A stretch of 64,000 nucleotides of DNA from Paucibacter_B soli (GTDB lineage Bacteria; Pseudomonadota; Gammaproteobacteria; Burkholderiales; Burkholderiaceae_C). The position numbers were made by a program, and so were the translations under genes. Below, piece after piece: positions 15,037 through 24,182 of the stretch. Each line of letters starts with the position of its first letter. Within the stretch, counting starts at the first letter, position 1. Location of the stretch: assembly GCF_037482845.1 (NCBI RefSeq), contig NZ_JBBHJW010000005.1, forward strand, positions 310,001-374,000, read 5' to 3'. The notes beneath the pieces are model-generated. The model was given only the letters and a program-made list of their open reading frames with translations, was not told the DNA's origin and made no database searches.

Positions 15037-18000
15037 ATGACGATGAAACTCAAGCCCGCAGCCCTGGCGACCCTGGTGCTGCTTTCGAGCCTGGCCACCG
15101 CCGCCATGGCCCAGGAGCGCAAGACCTATCTGGTGCAGCTCAACAACGAGCCGGCCGCCACCTACCAGGGTGGCGTCGCCGGCCTGGCTGCGACGCAACC
15201 GGCGCCCGGCAGCACCTTCAAGTACGGCAGCACCGCCGTGCAGGCCTATATCGATTACCTGGGCAAGCAGCAGGACAATGTGATCGCGCTGGTGGGCAAC
15301 GCCCCGTTGCTGGCCACCTACAAGACGGTGTTCAACGGCTTTGCCGCCAGCCTGACCGAGGCCGAGGTGCTGGCGCTCAAGTCCAGCCCGAGCGTGGTGG
15401 ACGTGTTCGAGGACGTGCCGCGCCAGTACGACACGATCAGCACCAGCAACTTCCTGAAGCTCACCGCGCCCGGCGGCCTGTGGTCGCAGACCGTGGGCGG
15501 CAATGCCAACAAGGGCGAGGGCATGGTGGTCGGTATCATCGACGGCGGTATCTGGCCCGAGAACCCCGCCTTTGCCGATCGCGTGGACGCCAATGGCGTG
15601 CCCACCTTCGACCCGGCCGGCACCCAGGTCTTTGGCCCGGCGCCCGCCAGCTTCCATGGCGGCTGCGTGGCCGGCGAGGGCTTCAACCCGGCCCTGCATT
15701 GCAATAACAAGCTGATCGGCGCCAAGTTCTACAACGCCGCCTTCAAGGCCAACCAGCCGGTGATGCACTGGACGGACTTCGACTCGCCGCGCGACTCGGG
15801 TTCCGGCCCCAACGGCCACGGCGGCCACGGCGACCACACCGCTTCCACGGCGGCGGGCAATAGTGGCGCCACTGCCATCGTCTCGGGCATTGCCATGGGC
15901 CAGGCCTCCGGCATGGCACCGCGTGCCCGCGTGGCCGCGTACAAGGTCTGCTGGACCTTCCCGAATCCCGCTGCCACCGACGGCACGGGCAGCCAGAACA
16001 CCTGCTACAGCACCGATTCGGTGAAGGCCATCGACGACGCCGTGAACGATGGCGTGAACGTCATCAACTTCTCGATCAGCGGCTCGCAGACCTCGGTCAA
16101 CGACCCGGTCGAGCAGGCCTTCTACCGCGCCTCGCTGGCGGGCGTGTTCGTGGCCGCATCGGCCGGCAACAGCGGCCCGGCCAACCAGGTGGCCCACATC
16201 AGCCCCTGGCTGACCACGGTGGCGGCTTCCACGCATGATCGCAATATGCAGGCCGATGCCAATCTGGGCAATGGCAGCAAGGTCTCGGGCGCCTCGCTCA
16301 ATATCACGCCGGTGGCTGCCACGCCGCTGATTCGCGCCGAGGATGCCGGCATCGCCGGTGCCGGCGCCAACCTGAAGCTGTGCTTCAGCAATCCGCTGGA
16401 ACTCGACCCGGCCAAGGTGGCCGGCAAGATCGTGGTCTGCACGCGCGGCAACAACGCCCGAGTGGACAAGAGCTTTGCCGTGCAGCAGGCCGGCGGCGTC
16501 GGCATGATCCTGGTCGACAACGGCGGCGGTCTGGTGGCCGAGGCCCATTCGGTGCCCACCATCCACGTGACGGTGGCTGACGGCGCTGCGATCAAGACCT
16601 ATGCCCAGACCGCCGGTGCCACCGCGGCTATCGGCAAGTTCTATGTGGGCCAGAAGCCCGCGCCCATCATGGCCGGCTTCTCTTCGCGTGGCCCCAACCA
16701 GGGCGACAGCAACATTCTCAAGCCCGACCTGACCGCGCCCGGCGTGGACGTGATCGCCAGCGTGACGGCGGATCTGAGCCAGGCCGAGCGCAATGCGGTG
16801 GCCAACGGCACGCTGGTGCCGCCGCCGGCCTGGGCCTCCTACCAGGGCACCTCGATGTCCAGCCCGCATGTGGCCGGCCTGGCGCTGCTGATCAAGCAGG
16901 CGCACCCGAGCTGGTCGCCCGCGGCGATCAAGTCGGCCCTGATGACCACCGGCTACTCGACCCTGAACGACGGCCTGCCCGGCGACCAGAACGGTCTGCT
17001 GCCCTGGGCCCAGGGTGCCGGCCATGTGGATCCCAACAAGGCCACCGATCCGGGCCTGGTGTACGACGCCGGCAAGGCCGACTACGTGAAGTACCAGTGC
17101 AAGGTCAACAAGCCCGCTGTGCCGGCTGCGGATTGCACCACCTATGGCACGCTGGACGAGACCTACAACCTCAACCTGCCTTCGATCACGGTGGGCAATG
17201 TGATGGGCACCGCCACGGTGACGCGCCGCGTCACCAATGTGGGCGGCAGCGCTGCCACCTACACGGCAACGGCCTCGGTGCCCGGCTTCACCACGGTGGT
17301 GACGCCCAGCACGCTGAGCCTGAACCCGGGTGAGACCAAGTCCTTCACGGTCAAGCTGACCGGCGCCGGTGCCGCCGTCAACGCCTGGCAGTTCGGCTCG
17401 CTGAGCTGGACCGACGGCAGCCATGTGGTGCGCAGCCCCATCCAGGCACGCATCGGCAAGCCCATCAGCGCGCCCGCCGGCCTGGTCGCCAACACGGCTT
17501 CCGGCAACAAGCTGATCACCGTGAAGACCGGCTTTGCCGGCCGCATGGGTTCCGCCGTGGGTGGCCTGAGCCCGGTGACCATGGGTGATGCCGTGACGCT
17601 GGCTGAAGGCGGCAAGAACTCGGCACAGCTGAAGGCAGCCTGCCAGGCCGGTGCCGATCTGCCCGACGTGAAGGTCTACAACATCGCCGTGCCCGCCAAC
17701 ACCGTGGTGCTGCGTGCGGCGCTGCGCCAGGCGGACGTCAGCGGTGCCGGGGACGACAACGACATGGGCATCCTGACGCCGACGGGCGGCTGGGTGTACT
17801 CGGGCAACGATGGTTCCAACGAAGCGGCGCAGGTCAGCGCCCCGGCGGCCGGCAACTATCGCGTCTGCGTGGCCGCCTACGGTGGCTCGGATGCGATGAC
17901 GCACCGCCTGTCGACCTGGGTCGTCAAGGTGGGCGACACCGGCGGCAACTTCCGCGCCATGCTGCCCAGCACCGTCTACGCCAACAGCTCGGCCACGGTG

Positions 18001-18177
18001 GGCCTGCTCTGGTCGGGTCTGGCCGCATCGGGCCGCTACCTCGGTGGCGTGCAGTTCAAGGACGCCGGCGGTACGGTGCAAGCCACCACGGTGGTGCGCG
18101 TCGAGACCAACGGCGGCCTGCCGGTGAGCGAGCCGGTGGAAACCAGCGCACACAAGCTGGTGCCGATGAGCAACTAA
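15037..18177 (+). CDS. Secreted subtilisin-like serine protease (S8) with PA domain
   Basis: A 1046-residue exported protease. Order: signal peptide (ends AMAQ), I9-type propeptide (TYLVQLNNEPAATY ... KTVFNGFAASLTEAEV), S8 catalytic domain with Asp169 (VVGIIDGGIWPENP), His264 (GGHGDHTASTAAG) and Ser606 (GTSMSSPHVAGLALL), a protease-associated insert at about 446-530 (AGKIVVCTRGN, VGMILVDNGGG), then a fibronectin-III-like domain (VTRRVTNVGGSAATYTA) and a C-terminal region with a pre-peptidase-like look. The layout is like plant-type subtilases and related bacterial proteins. It is a plausible substrate of the upstream secretion system, but that is inference. ATG at 15043 is an alternative start. 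Confidence 0.93.
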   Translation: MTMKLKPAALATLVLLSSLATAAMAQERKTYLVQLNNEPAATYQGGVAGLAATQPAPGSTFKYGSTAVQAYIDYLGKQQDNVIALVGNAPLLATYKTVFNGFAASLTEAEVLALKSSPSVVDVFEDVPRQYDTISTSNFLKLTAPGGLWSQTVGGNANKGEGMVVGIIDGGIWPENPAFADRVDANGVPTFDPAGTQVFGPAPASFHGGCVAGEGFNPALHCNNKLIGAKFYNAAFKANQPVMHWTDFDSPRDSGSGPNGHGGHGDHTASTAAGNSGATAIVSGIAMGQASGMAPRARVAAYKVCWTFPNPAATDGTGSQNTCYSTDSVKAIDDAVNDGVNVINFSISGSQTSVNDPVEQAFYRASLAGVFVAASAGNSGPANQVAHISPWLTTVAASTHDRNMQADANLGNGSKVSGASLNITPVAATPLIRAEDAGIAGAGANLKLCFSNPLELDPAKVAGKIVVCTRGNNARVDKSFAVQQAGGVGMILVDNGGGLVAEAHSVPTIHVTVADGAAIKTYAQTAGATAAIGKFYVGQKPAPIMAGFSSRGPNQGDSNILKPDLTAPGVDVIASVTADLSQAERNAVANGTLVPPPAWASYQGTSMSSPHVAGLALLIKQAHPSWSPAAIKSALMTTGYSTLNDGLPGDQNGLLPWAQGAGHVDPNKATDPGLVYDAGKADYVKYQCKVNKPAVPAADCTTYGTLDETYNLNLPSITVGNVMGTATVTRRVTNVGGSAATYTATASVPGFTTVVTPSTLSLNPGETKSFTVKLTGAGAAVNAWQFGSLSWTDGSHVVRSPIQARIGKPISAPAGLVANTASGNKLITVKTGFAGRMGSAVGGLSPVTMGDAVTLAEGGKNSAQLKAACQAGADLPDVKVYNIAVPANTVVLRAALRQADVSGAGDDNDMGILTPTGGWVYSGNDGSNEAAQVSAPAAGNYRVCVAAYGGSDAMTHRLSTWVVKVGDTGGNFRAMLPSTVYANSSATVGLLWSGLAASGRYLGGVQFKDAGGTVQATTVVRVETNGGLPVSEPVETSAHKLVPMSN

Positions 18178-18190
18178 GCAAGGCGGCAAC

Positions 18191-18220
18191 GCAGTCTCCG
18201 GCCAAGCGGCCAGAGACTGC
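18191..18220 (+). terminator. Hairpin downstream of protease gene (no T-run)
   Basis: GCAGTCTC (18191-18198) pairs with GAGACTGC (18213-18220), with an inner GGCC/GGCC stem. There is no immediate T-tract, so this is probably an mRNA 3' stabilising hairpin or the first half of a double terminator completed at 18242-18275. Confidence 0.5.
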
Positions 18221-18241
18221 GCCAAACGTCTGACTTTTTTG

Positions 18242-18275
18242 AGGCCGCAACCCGCAAGGGCTGCGGCCTTTGTCT
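18242..18275 (+). terminator. Rho-independent terminator after protease gene
   Basis: AGGCCGCA (18242-18249) pairs with TGCGGCCT (18262-18269), followed by TTGTCTT. It is preceded by a T-run at 18235-18240 that belongs to the plus-strand approach. It lies between the protease and a convergent lipoprotein gene. Confidence 0.7.
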
Positions 18276-18281
18276 TGGGCC

Positions 18282-18698
18282 CTACTGCTGGCCGGTGGCG
18301 CCCGCGCCGCCGCCGGCCAGCAGGCTGCAGCGCCCCGCCTGGCAGCTGCTGCCCGGGTCGGTGACGAGGCGGCAGTCGGACATCATGCCGCTGCGCAGGT
18401 TCTCGGCCCGGCGCGCGGCAGCATGCTGTTCGACCAGGGTCTGGAGCTTGGCCGCATCGCTGCGCTTGCTGGACCAGGCCAGATAGCCCTCCGGCCCGCC
18501 GCAGGACTTGTGGCCCACCGCGATGCTGCGGCATTGCTGCGGCGCGTCGCAGGCGGCATCGCCGATCTCGGCCTTGATGTCCTTCAGCAGCGTGGCGCTG
18601 TCCCTGGCCTCCACCTTGGGCGCGCTATTGCAGGCCGCGGCGGCGAGGGCCAGCAGGGTGATGCCGCCAAGGCGTAGGAGGGTGGTGTGGGTGCTCAT
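18282..18698 (-). CDS. Small Cys-rich lipoprotein of unknown function
   Basis: A 138-residue precursor starting MSTHTTLLRLGG with a hydrophobic segment and lipobox AAAC followed by NSAPK, so predicted to be a lipoprotein. The mature part has several cysteines (DAACDAPQQCRS, KSCGGPEG, DCRLV, SSCQAGRC), suggesting disulfides, plus a helix (KLQTLVEQHAAARRAEN). I do not recognise a named family. The start at 18698 was chosen because it gives a clean lipoprotein signal; an open frame reaching 18914 would place the signal internally. It is downstream of the TonB-dependent receptor gene on the same strand, but a terminator separates them. Confidence 0.68.
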   Translation of the reverse strand: MSTHTTLLRLGGITLLALAAAACNSAPKVEARDSATLLKDIKAEIGDAACDAPQQCRSIAVGHKSCGGPEGYLAWSSKRSDAAKLQTLVEQHAAARRAENLRSGMMSDCRLVTDPGSSCQAGRCSLLAGGGAGATGQQ

Positions 18699-18739
18699 GG
18701 CCCATCGTCGCGCCTTCGCTGGCGCCGCGCAAGCGCGCA

Positions 18740-18773
18740 AAGAAAAAGGGCGCCCAAGGCATGGGCGCCCCTT
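18740..18773 (-). terminator. Rho-independent terminator of TonB-dependent receptor gene
   Basis: Read on the minus strand, GGGCGCCC (18770-18763) and GGGCGCCC (18755-18748) flank a 7-base loop and are followed by TTTTTCTTT. It lies 20 bases after the receptor stop. Confidence 0.85.
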
Positions 18774-18792
18774 GCACGTGAGCGACGCTGAC

Positions 18793-21435
18793 TTAGAACT
18801 CGTAGCCTGCGCGCACGTAGTAGCTGCGGCCCACGGCGTCGGCGAAGCGCGGGTCGTAGCCGGTCTGGAAGGTGGCGTTTTGACGCGAGAACGGCGGCTC
18901 GGTGTCAAACACATTGCGCACGCCGGCCGTCAGGGTCACGCCCTTGACGGGCTTCCAGCTGCCGTAGACATCCCAGATCGAATCGGCCGGCACCGTGTCC
19001 TTCTTGTTCTGGTCCAGGTAGCCGGTGCGATAGCGGTTGGTGGCGCCGAGCGCGTAGGCGCCCTGGCTCCAGCCGAACGTGATCGCGTGCGACCAGCGGA
19101 AGATCGGGTTGGTGCCGACATAAGCGCCTTCGTTCTCGTTCCAGGCGCCGCCGGGCTCGTCCTGGTAGTTGTAGCGCACGACATAGGTGCCGTTGGCGTT
19201 GACCGTGAAGGTGCCGGCATCGGCGGTGCGCAGGCGGTAGTTCAGGCTGGCGTCGATGCCGTTGGTGATCACGCCACCCAGGTTGAGCGTGGGGTTGAAG
19301 ATATAGCCGCACTTCGGGCCGGGGCACAGCGAGCCGTCGGTGGAGAGCGAGCCGTCGGGGGCGCGGCGGAAGCTGTCCTTGTACTTGACCGGGTCACCGA
19401 AGATGGTGGTCTCGGGCAGCACGCCGATCGAGTCCTTGATGCGCACCCACCACAGGTCCATGCCCAGGCTGAGGTCGGCCACCGGCTCGAACACCACGCC
19501 CAGCGTGGCGTTCTTGGCGGTTTCGGGACGCAGATTCTTGTTGCCGCCGCCCAGCGTCATGAACTGGGTGCCGCAGTTGTTGGCCTTGGGCGCGCCGGGA
19601 ATGGGCTTGCCGTCCGGGCAGCGCAGCGGATCGTCAAAGGCGTTGCCGGTGTTGGTATAGGTCTGCGGCGCGTTCAGGTCGTACAGCGAGGGGGCACGGA
19701 AGCCGGTCGAATAGCTGCCGCGCAGCAGCAGGTTCTTGCTCGGCTGGTAGCGCAGGCTGAACTTGGGGTTGGTGGTGTTGCCGAAGTCGTTGTAGCGGTC
19801 GTGGCGCAGGGCCATGCCCAGCTCCAGGCCCTTGAGCAGCGGCAGGGCCAGCTCGGCATAGACGGCGCTGACCTTGCGGCTGCCGCGGTTGTCGATGGCC
19901 GGGTCATAGCCGGTGCTGGCGATCACCGTCTCGGCAAACTCGGTGTTGGCCTTGTTGACGAAGTTCTCCTTGCGGAATTCGCCGCCCAGCGCCAGCGTCG
20001 CGTTGCCGGCACCCAGCCAGTCGCCCAGCTCGGTGCTGGCCGAGGCGTCCACCGTGCTGACCTTGCCGGTGCCCGAATACAGCATGCCCCTGGCGGCGGC
20101 CTTGGCGATCAGCGCCTTGCCGGCGTCGTCTTGTGCGCCGAAGGGGTTGATGATGCCGTCGCGCACGCCGGGGGTGATGATGGTGCCGTTGGTATAGCCG
20201 CCGGTCAGGAAGTTCTTCACCTCGTTGGTGTTGTGCGAGACGCCGACCTTGTAGTCCCAGTTGGCCAGCGTGCCATCCAGCGCCAGCAGCAGGCGCTGCT
20301 GGGTGTTGTCGGACTTGTCGGCACGGCCGCCGCTGACCTCGTCACGCCACTTCACGGTGATGGGCTGGCTCAGGTCGATGCCGGCCGACGCGGGTGGCAG
20401 CGGGGTGATGCCCTGGCCGGGGAAGTACTTGGTGCCGGGGTTCATCGTCAGTGCGCCATAGGGCACGCCGGCGACCACGGTCTTGTTGATGCTGGAGGTG
20501 CGGAAGTATTCCAGGCTGGCCAAATGGCTGCCGCCCAGGTCGACGCTGGCCTTCACCAGGCCCGACATGCGCTCCTGCTCGGGCACCAGCTGGACCAGGC
20601 GTGAGTAGGAGTACAGGCAGCCACTGATGCCGTCAGGCAGCACCAGGGGGGGCGCGCACTTCGGGCCGATCGGGTTGACGCTGTCGCCCTCCTGGAAGTA
20701 GTTGGCCGGGAAGGGCGAGCCCGAGGTCTTGGGCGTCTGGCGGTCCACATAGGGTCGCTGGCTGGCCTGGATGGGCTTTTGCTTGGAGGCGTCGAGCAGC
20801 GCGTAGATGTTGAAGCCGTCGCGGCTGAGATCGCCATAGCCCAGGCTGGCATTGACGTTGTGCGACTTGCCGCCCTCGTCCTCGGGCGAGCTGTAGCCCA
20901 GCGTCAGGCTGCCGCCGCTGTAGCTCTTCTTGGTGATGAAGTTGATCACGCCGCCGATGGCATCGGTGCCATACAGCGAGGAGGCGCCGTCGCGCAGCAC
21001 TTCGACGCGTTCCAGCGCAGCGAAGGGAATGGTGTTCAGGTCGGGTGCGGTGGCGTCGAGTGCGTTGTTGGCGATGCGGCGGCCGTTCAGCAGCACCAGG
21101 GTCTTGTTGCGGCCGATGCCGCGCAGGTCGGCAAACGCGGCGCCGCCCGATGCCGAACCCACGGCCTGCGAGCTGCCGGTATTGGACTGGCTGGCCGCCA
21201 GGCGTGCCACCACCTGTTCGACGGTGCTGATGCCCTCACTCTTGAGGTCAGACATCTTGATCACGGTCACGGGCACGGCCGTCTCGGCATCCACGCGCTT
21301 GATGGCGGAGCCGGTGACCTCGACGCGATCGATCTTCTGCGCTTCGGTTTGCGCCTGGGCCGAGGCAGCGGCCAGGGCGCTCAAGGCATAGACGACGGCC
21401 GCGCTGATGGCGCTGACCTGGGGTGATTTCAACAT
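18793..21435 (-). CDS. TonB-dependent outer-membrane receptor
   Basis: A 880-residue ligand-gated outer-membrane transporter that uses TonB/ExbBD energy. A signal peptide (MLKSPQVSAIS ... ASAQAQ) precedes a plug domain with a TonB-box-like start (KIDRVEVTGSAIKR), VEQVVARL, LRGIGRNKTLVLLNGRRIAN and LERVEVLRDGASSLYGTDAI. The 22-strand barrel follows, and the protein ends in the usual aromatic residue (VRAGYEF). The substrate is unknown; the type resembles large receptors used for peptides or plant-derived compounds. The start at 21435 matches the signal peptide; the frame is open far upstream. No tonB or exbB lies nearby. About 400 bases of untranslated sequence precede it. Confidence 0.92.
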   Translation of the reverse strand: MLKSPQVSAISAAVVYALSALAAASAQAQTEAQKIDRVEVTGSAIKRVDAETAVPVTVIKMSDLKSEGISTVEQVVARLAASQSNTGSSQAVGSASGGAAFADLRGIGRNKTLVLLNGRRIANNALDATAPDLNTIPFAALERVEVLRDGASSLYGTDAIGGVINFITKKSYSGGSLTLGYSSPEDEGGKSHNVNASLGYGDLSRDGFNIYALLDASKQKPIQASQRPYVDRQTPKTSGSPFPANYFQEGDSVNPIGPKCAPPLVLPDGISGCLYSYSRLVQLVPEQERMSGLVKASVDLGGSHLASLEYFRTSSINKTVVAGVPYGALTMNPGTKYFPGQGITPLPPASAGIDLSQPITVKWRDEVSGGRADKSDNTQQRLLLALDGTLANWDYKVGVSHNTNEVKNFLTGGYTNGTIITPGVRDGIINPFGAQDDAGKALIAKAAARGMLYSGTGKVSTVDASASTELGDWLGAGNATLALGGEFRKENFVNKANTEFAETVIASTGYDPAIDNRGSRKVSAVYAELALPLLKGLELGMALRHDRYNDFGNTTNPKFSLRYQPSKNLLLRGSYSTGFRAPSLYDLNAPQTYTNTGNAFDDPLRCPDGKPIPGAPKANNCGTQFMTLGGGNKNLRPETAKNATLGVVFEPVADLSLGMDLWWVRIKDSIGVLPETTIFGDPVKYKDSFRRAPDGSLSTDGSLCPGPKCGYIFNPTLNLGGVITNGIDASLNYRLRTADAGTFTVNANGTYVVRYNYQDEPGGAWNENEGAYVGTNPIFRWSHAITFGWSQGAYALGATNRYRTGYLDQNKKDTVPADSIWDVYGSWKPVKGVTLTAGVRNVFDTEPPFSRQNATFQTGYDPRFADAVGRSYYVRAGYEF

Positions 21436-21842
21436 ATCGGATGCTCCCGGAATCGTAGTGGTGGGTGACCAGGCCATAACCCCATGAATTGGTGGCCACT
21501 GTTGGTGGCAGCCGGCGGGGGCTTGGTGGCTCGCGAGTCTAGGAGCGCGAGCCGCGGGGTGCGCGCGCGGTCGCCTCCCCAAAAATTCTTTCGGCACCCA
21601 TCGCGGCGAAGTGTTAGCCCATGCTGCCATGGGCCCGAGGTGGGCGCGGCGTGAGCGCGGCGCCTCCGATCGGTGCGTATCGGTACCTGCGAAATTGCCG
21701 GCGCTGCGCTTGGCATTCCGATGGCGCGCGGCTCGGTCCACCAAGCGAAGCCGTCGGCCTGGGCGCATAGCGCGCGGCCGAGGCGCGCAGTTGGTGCCCA
21801 GCGACAGTGGCCATGCTCGAAGCCAGGGCGGCGCGGCGCGCC
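21436..21842. other. 407-bp intergenic region upstream of the receptor gene
   Basis: No convincing gene. It should hold the receptor promoter and a long leader. An inverted repeat, GGCTCGCG (21528-21535) and CGCGAGCC (21546-21553), lies about 95-120 bases before the receptor start and could be an operator or leader hairpin. There is no T-tract on either side that would make it a terminator for the export operon ending at 21843. Short open frames here have no ribosome-binding sites. Confidence 0.5.
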
Positions 21843-23012
21843 TCAGGCCGCGCGCAGGCAGTCCACGATCTTCATGCGCGCGGCGCGCCAGGCCGGCACG
21901 AAGCCGCCCAGCAGGCCCATGAAGAGGGCGAAGGCGAGGGTCTGCCAGACGATGCGGCCGGTCAGCTTGAATTGAAAGGCCAGCTCGGCAAAGCTCTGGA
22001 AATTGGTGGTCGAGATGTTCACCGTCTGCATGCCGCTGGCCGCCAACAGGCCCAGCAGCCCGCCCACCAGGGCCAGCAGCAGGGCCTCGCACAGAAAGGC
22101 CAGCAGCACCGCGCCGCGCCTAAAGCCCAGGGCGCGCAGGGTGCCGATCTCGCCGGTGCGCTGCGCCACCGCGGCAAACATGGTGATCATGGCGCCGACG
22201 ATGGCGCCGATCGAAAAGATGATGGACAGCGAGGTGCCCAGGTAGCTGATGAAGGTGGCCAGCGCCTCGCTCTGTTCGGCGTAGAACTGGATCTCGGGCT
22301 TGGCCTCGACCGTCAGGCGCGGGTCGGCCGCGATGGCGGCCTTCAGCGCCTCGAACTGGCCTGCGTCGCTGAGGCGGAACACGATGCTGGAGAAGGCATT
22401 GCGGCGGAAGGCCTGCAGCATCTGTTCGGCGTCGCCCCAGATCTCGGAGTCGAAGCCGGTGCGGCCGCTGTCGAACACGCCCACCACGCTCCAGTCGCGG
22501 CCGGCGAAGCGCAGCGTCTCGCCCAGCGCCGCGCCCTGGAAGCCCTCGGCCACGGCGCGGCCGGTGACGATCTCCGAGCTGCCGGGCCTGAACATGCGGC
22601 CCTGCACCAGCCGCACCTGGGGGCGCAGCTCCAGCCCGGTGGCGCTGGTGCCGCGCACCGTCACATTGCTGGGCTTGCCGCTGCCGCGTTTGGGCAGGTT
22701 GTTCAGCACCACCGGTTCCTTGCTCAGCAAGACCTGACCCCGGCTGCCTGTGGCGATGCCGGGCAGGCTCTCCAGGATGGCGGCCTGTTGCCGCTCGACG
22801 CCGCTGTTGATCTCGGCGCCGGCGCCCTTGCGCAAGGCCATCACATTGTCGGGCTGGCCGGTGGCCACCAGGGTCTGGCGTATGCCCTCGCTCATCATCA
22901 GCACGGTGGCGAACACATAGACCACCAGCGCCATGCCGCCAGCGGTGAGTAAAGTGGTGACGCGCCGCACCCAGAGGTTGCGGGCGATGTAGGCCAAGGG
23001 CAATAGCCTCAT
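21843..23012 (-). CDS. ABC transporter permease, FtsX/MacB type (second permease)
   Basis: A 389-residue inner-membrane protein of the FtsX-like family: one helix near the N-terminus (LLTAGGMALVVYVFATVLMM), a large periplasmic domain of about 230 residues (MacB-PCD type, GLELRPQVRLVQGRMF), and three C-terminal helices (IIFSIGAIVGAMITMFAAV; LLLALVGGLLGLLA; FALFMGLLGGFVPAW). The GEIGTLRALGFRRG coupling-helix motif contacts the ATPase. Last gene of a four-gene operon (adaptor, ATPase, two permeases). The start at 23012 overlaps the previous gene's stop (ATGA). The paired, non-identical permeases suggest a heterodimeric exporter. Confidence 0.88.
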   Translation of the reverse strand: MRLLPLAYIARNLWVRRVTTLLTAGGMALVVYVFATVLMMSEGIRQTLVATGQPDNVMALRKGAGAEINSGVERQQAAILESLPGIATGSRGQVLLSKEPVVLNNLPKRGSGKPSNVTVRGTSATGLELRPQVRLVQGRMFRPGSSEIVTGRAVAEGFQGAALGETLRFAGRDWSVVGVFDSGRTGFDSEIWGDAEQMLQAFRRNAFSSIVFRLSDAGQFEALKAAIAADPRLTVEAKPEIQFYAEQSEALATFISYLGTSLSIIFSIGAIVGAMITMFAAVAQRTGEIGTLRALGFRRGAVLLAFLCEALLLALVGGLLGLLAASGMQTVNISTTNFQSFAELAFQFKLTGRIVWQTLAFALFMGLLGGFVPAWRAARMKIVDCLRAA

Positions 23013-24169
23013 GCGACTTGCCTTAATCCAGCCACGATGCTGATGCGGCTCATCTTCCAGGCCGGCCAGGCCGCTGCCACCACGCCCACCAGCAGGGCCG
23101 CGAGCAGCTGCAGCGCCATGGTCAGCTCGGAGACCTGGAACACCGGGAACAGCGTGCCCACCGCGGCACGGAAGGCGGCGGCCAGCGGCAGGGTCACGAG
23201 CAGACCGCACAGGCCGCCCACCAGGGCGATCAGCAGGCTCTCGCCGAACAGCAGTTTGACGATGAAGCCGGGCCCGAAGCCCAGCGCCTTGAGGGTGGCG
23301 TACTCGGCCAGGCGCTCGCGTGCCGTCATCGTCATGGTGTTGGCCATCACCGCCATGATGATGACGATGATGATCAGGCTGACCGCCTGCACCGCCACCA
23401 GGATGGCCTCGCTCATCGAGACGAAGCTGAGCTGGAAGGCCGACTCGGTCTCGGTGAGGGTCTCGGCCAGCGAGTTCTTGAACAGTGCGTCGACGCGCTG
23501 CGAGATGGCCGCGGCGTTGTGCGGCTCGTTGATGCCGATCACATACACACCCACGAAATCGGCACGGCCCGGGTAGCGCTTGCGCAGGGTCTCGTTGATC
23601 AGGCCCCAGTGGAACAGCAGCTGGCTCTCGTCGGTCTTGGCCTCGGCGCCGTCCCAGATGCCGCGCAGCGTGAAGGTCCAGGTGCCCGGGTAGATGGTGC
23701 CGCGCAGGGGGATCTGGTCGCCGATCTTCCAGCCGAATTTGTTGGCCAGCTTGCGGCCCACCACGCAGCCCTGGCGGTCGCGGATGAAGGCCAGGCGCTC
23801 CTCGTCCTTGAGGCGGTACTCGGGGTAGAGCGCCAGATAGCTGGCCGGCTCGACCGCGAACTGCGGGAAGAAGTTGCGCTCGGTGATGTAGACGCCGCCG
23901 AACCAGTTGGCCCAGGAGACGCTGGCCACGCCGTCCACCGCCTTGAGGCGCTGCGCGTAGTTGAGCGGCAAGGGGAAGGTCAGCGAGATCGCGCTGCGGG
24001 ACACCAGGCGCGTGCTGCTCGAGCCCTCGACGCCGGCATACCAGGCGTCGACGATGGTGCGCAGCAGGCCGAAGGCCGACACCGCCACCACCAGGCCCAC
24101 CAGGGTCAGCAGGGTGCGCAGCTTGTGCCTGAAGGCATTGCGCAGCAGCAGCTTGAGGGTGAACAGCAT
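23009..24169 (-). CDS. ABC transporter permease, FtsX/MacB type (first permease)
   Basis: A 386-residue FtsX-family permease with the same plan as its downstream partner: N-terminal helix (LLTLVGLVVAVSAFGLL), a periplasmic domain of about 220 residues (SVSWANWFGGVYITERNFF), then three helices beginning with AVQAVSLIIIVIIMAVMANT. The coupling motif reads RLAEYATLKALGFGPGF. With the ATPase and adaptor it should form a MacAB- or LolCDE-like mechanotransmission complex that moves substrates from the periplasm or membrane outward; the substrate is unknown. It lies 13 bases after the ATPase gene. Confidence 0.88.
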   Translation of the reverse strand: MLFTLKLLLRNAFRHKLRTLLTLVGLVVAVSAFGLLRTIVDAWYAGVEGSSSTRLVSRSAISLTFPLPLNYAQRLKAVDGVASVSWANWFGGVYITERNFFPQFAVEPASYLALYPEYRLKDEERLAFIRDRQGCVVGRKLANKFGWKIGDQIPLRGTIYPGTWTFTLRGIWDGAEAKTDESQLLFHWGLINETLRKRYPGRADFVGVYVIGINEPHNAAAISQRVDALFKNSLAETLTETESAFQLSFVSMSEAILVAVQAVSLIIIVIIMAVMANTMTMTARERLAEYATLKALGFGPGFIVKLLFGESLLIALVGGLCGLLVTLPLAAAFRAAVGTLFPVFQVSELTMALQLLAALLVGVVAAAWPAWKMSRISIVAGLRQVA

Positions 24170-24182
24170 CGCCGGTATCTGC

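Noticed and set aside
14905..18534. Very long minus-strand open frame opposite the subtilase gene
   Set aside because: It has no recognisable domains, is His/Gly/Ala/Arg-rich as expected for the complement of a GC-rich gene, and the plus strand has an intact protease with catalytic triad and signal peptide.
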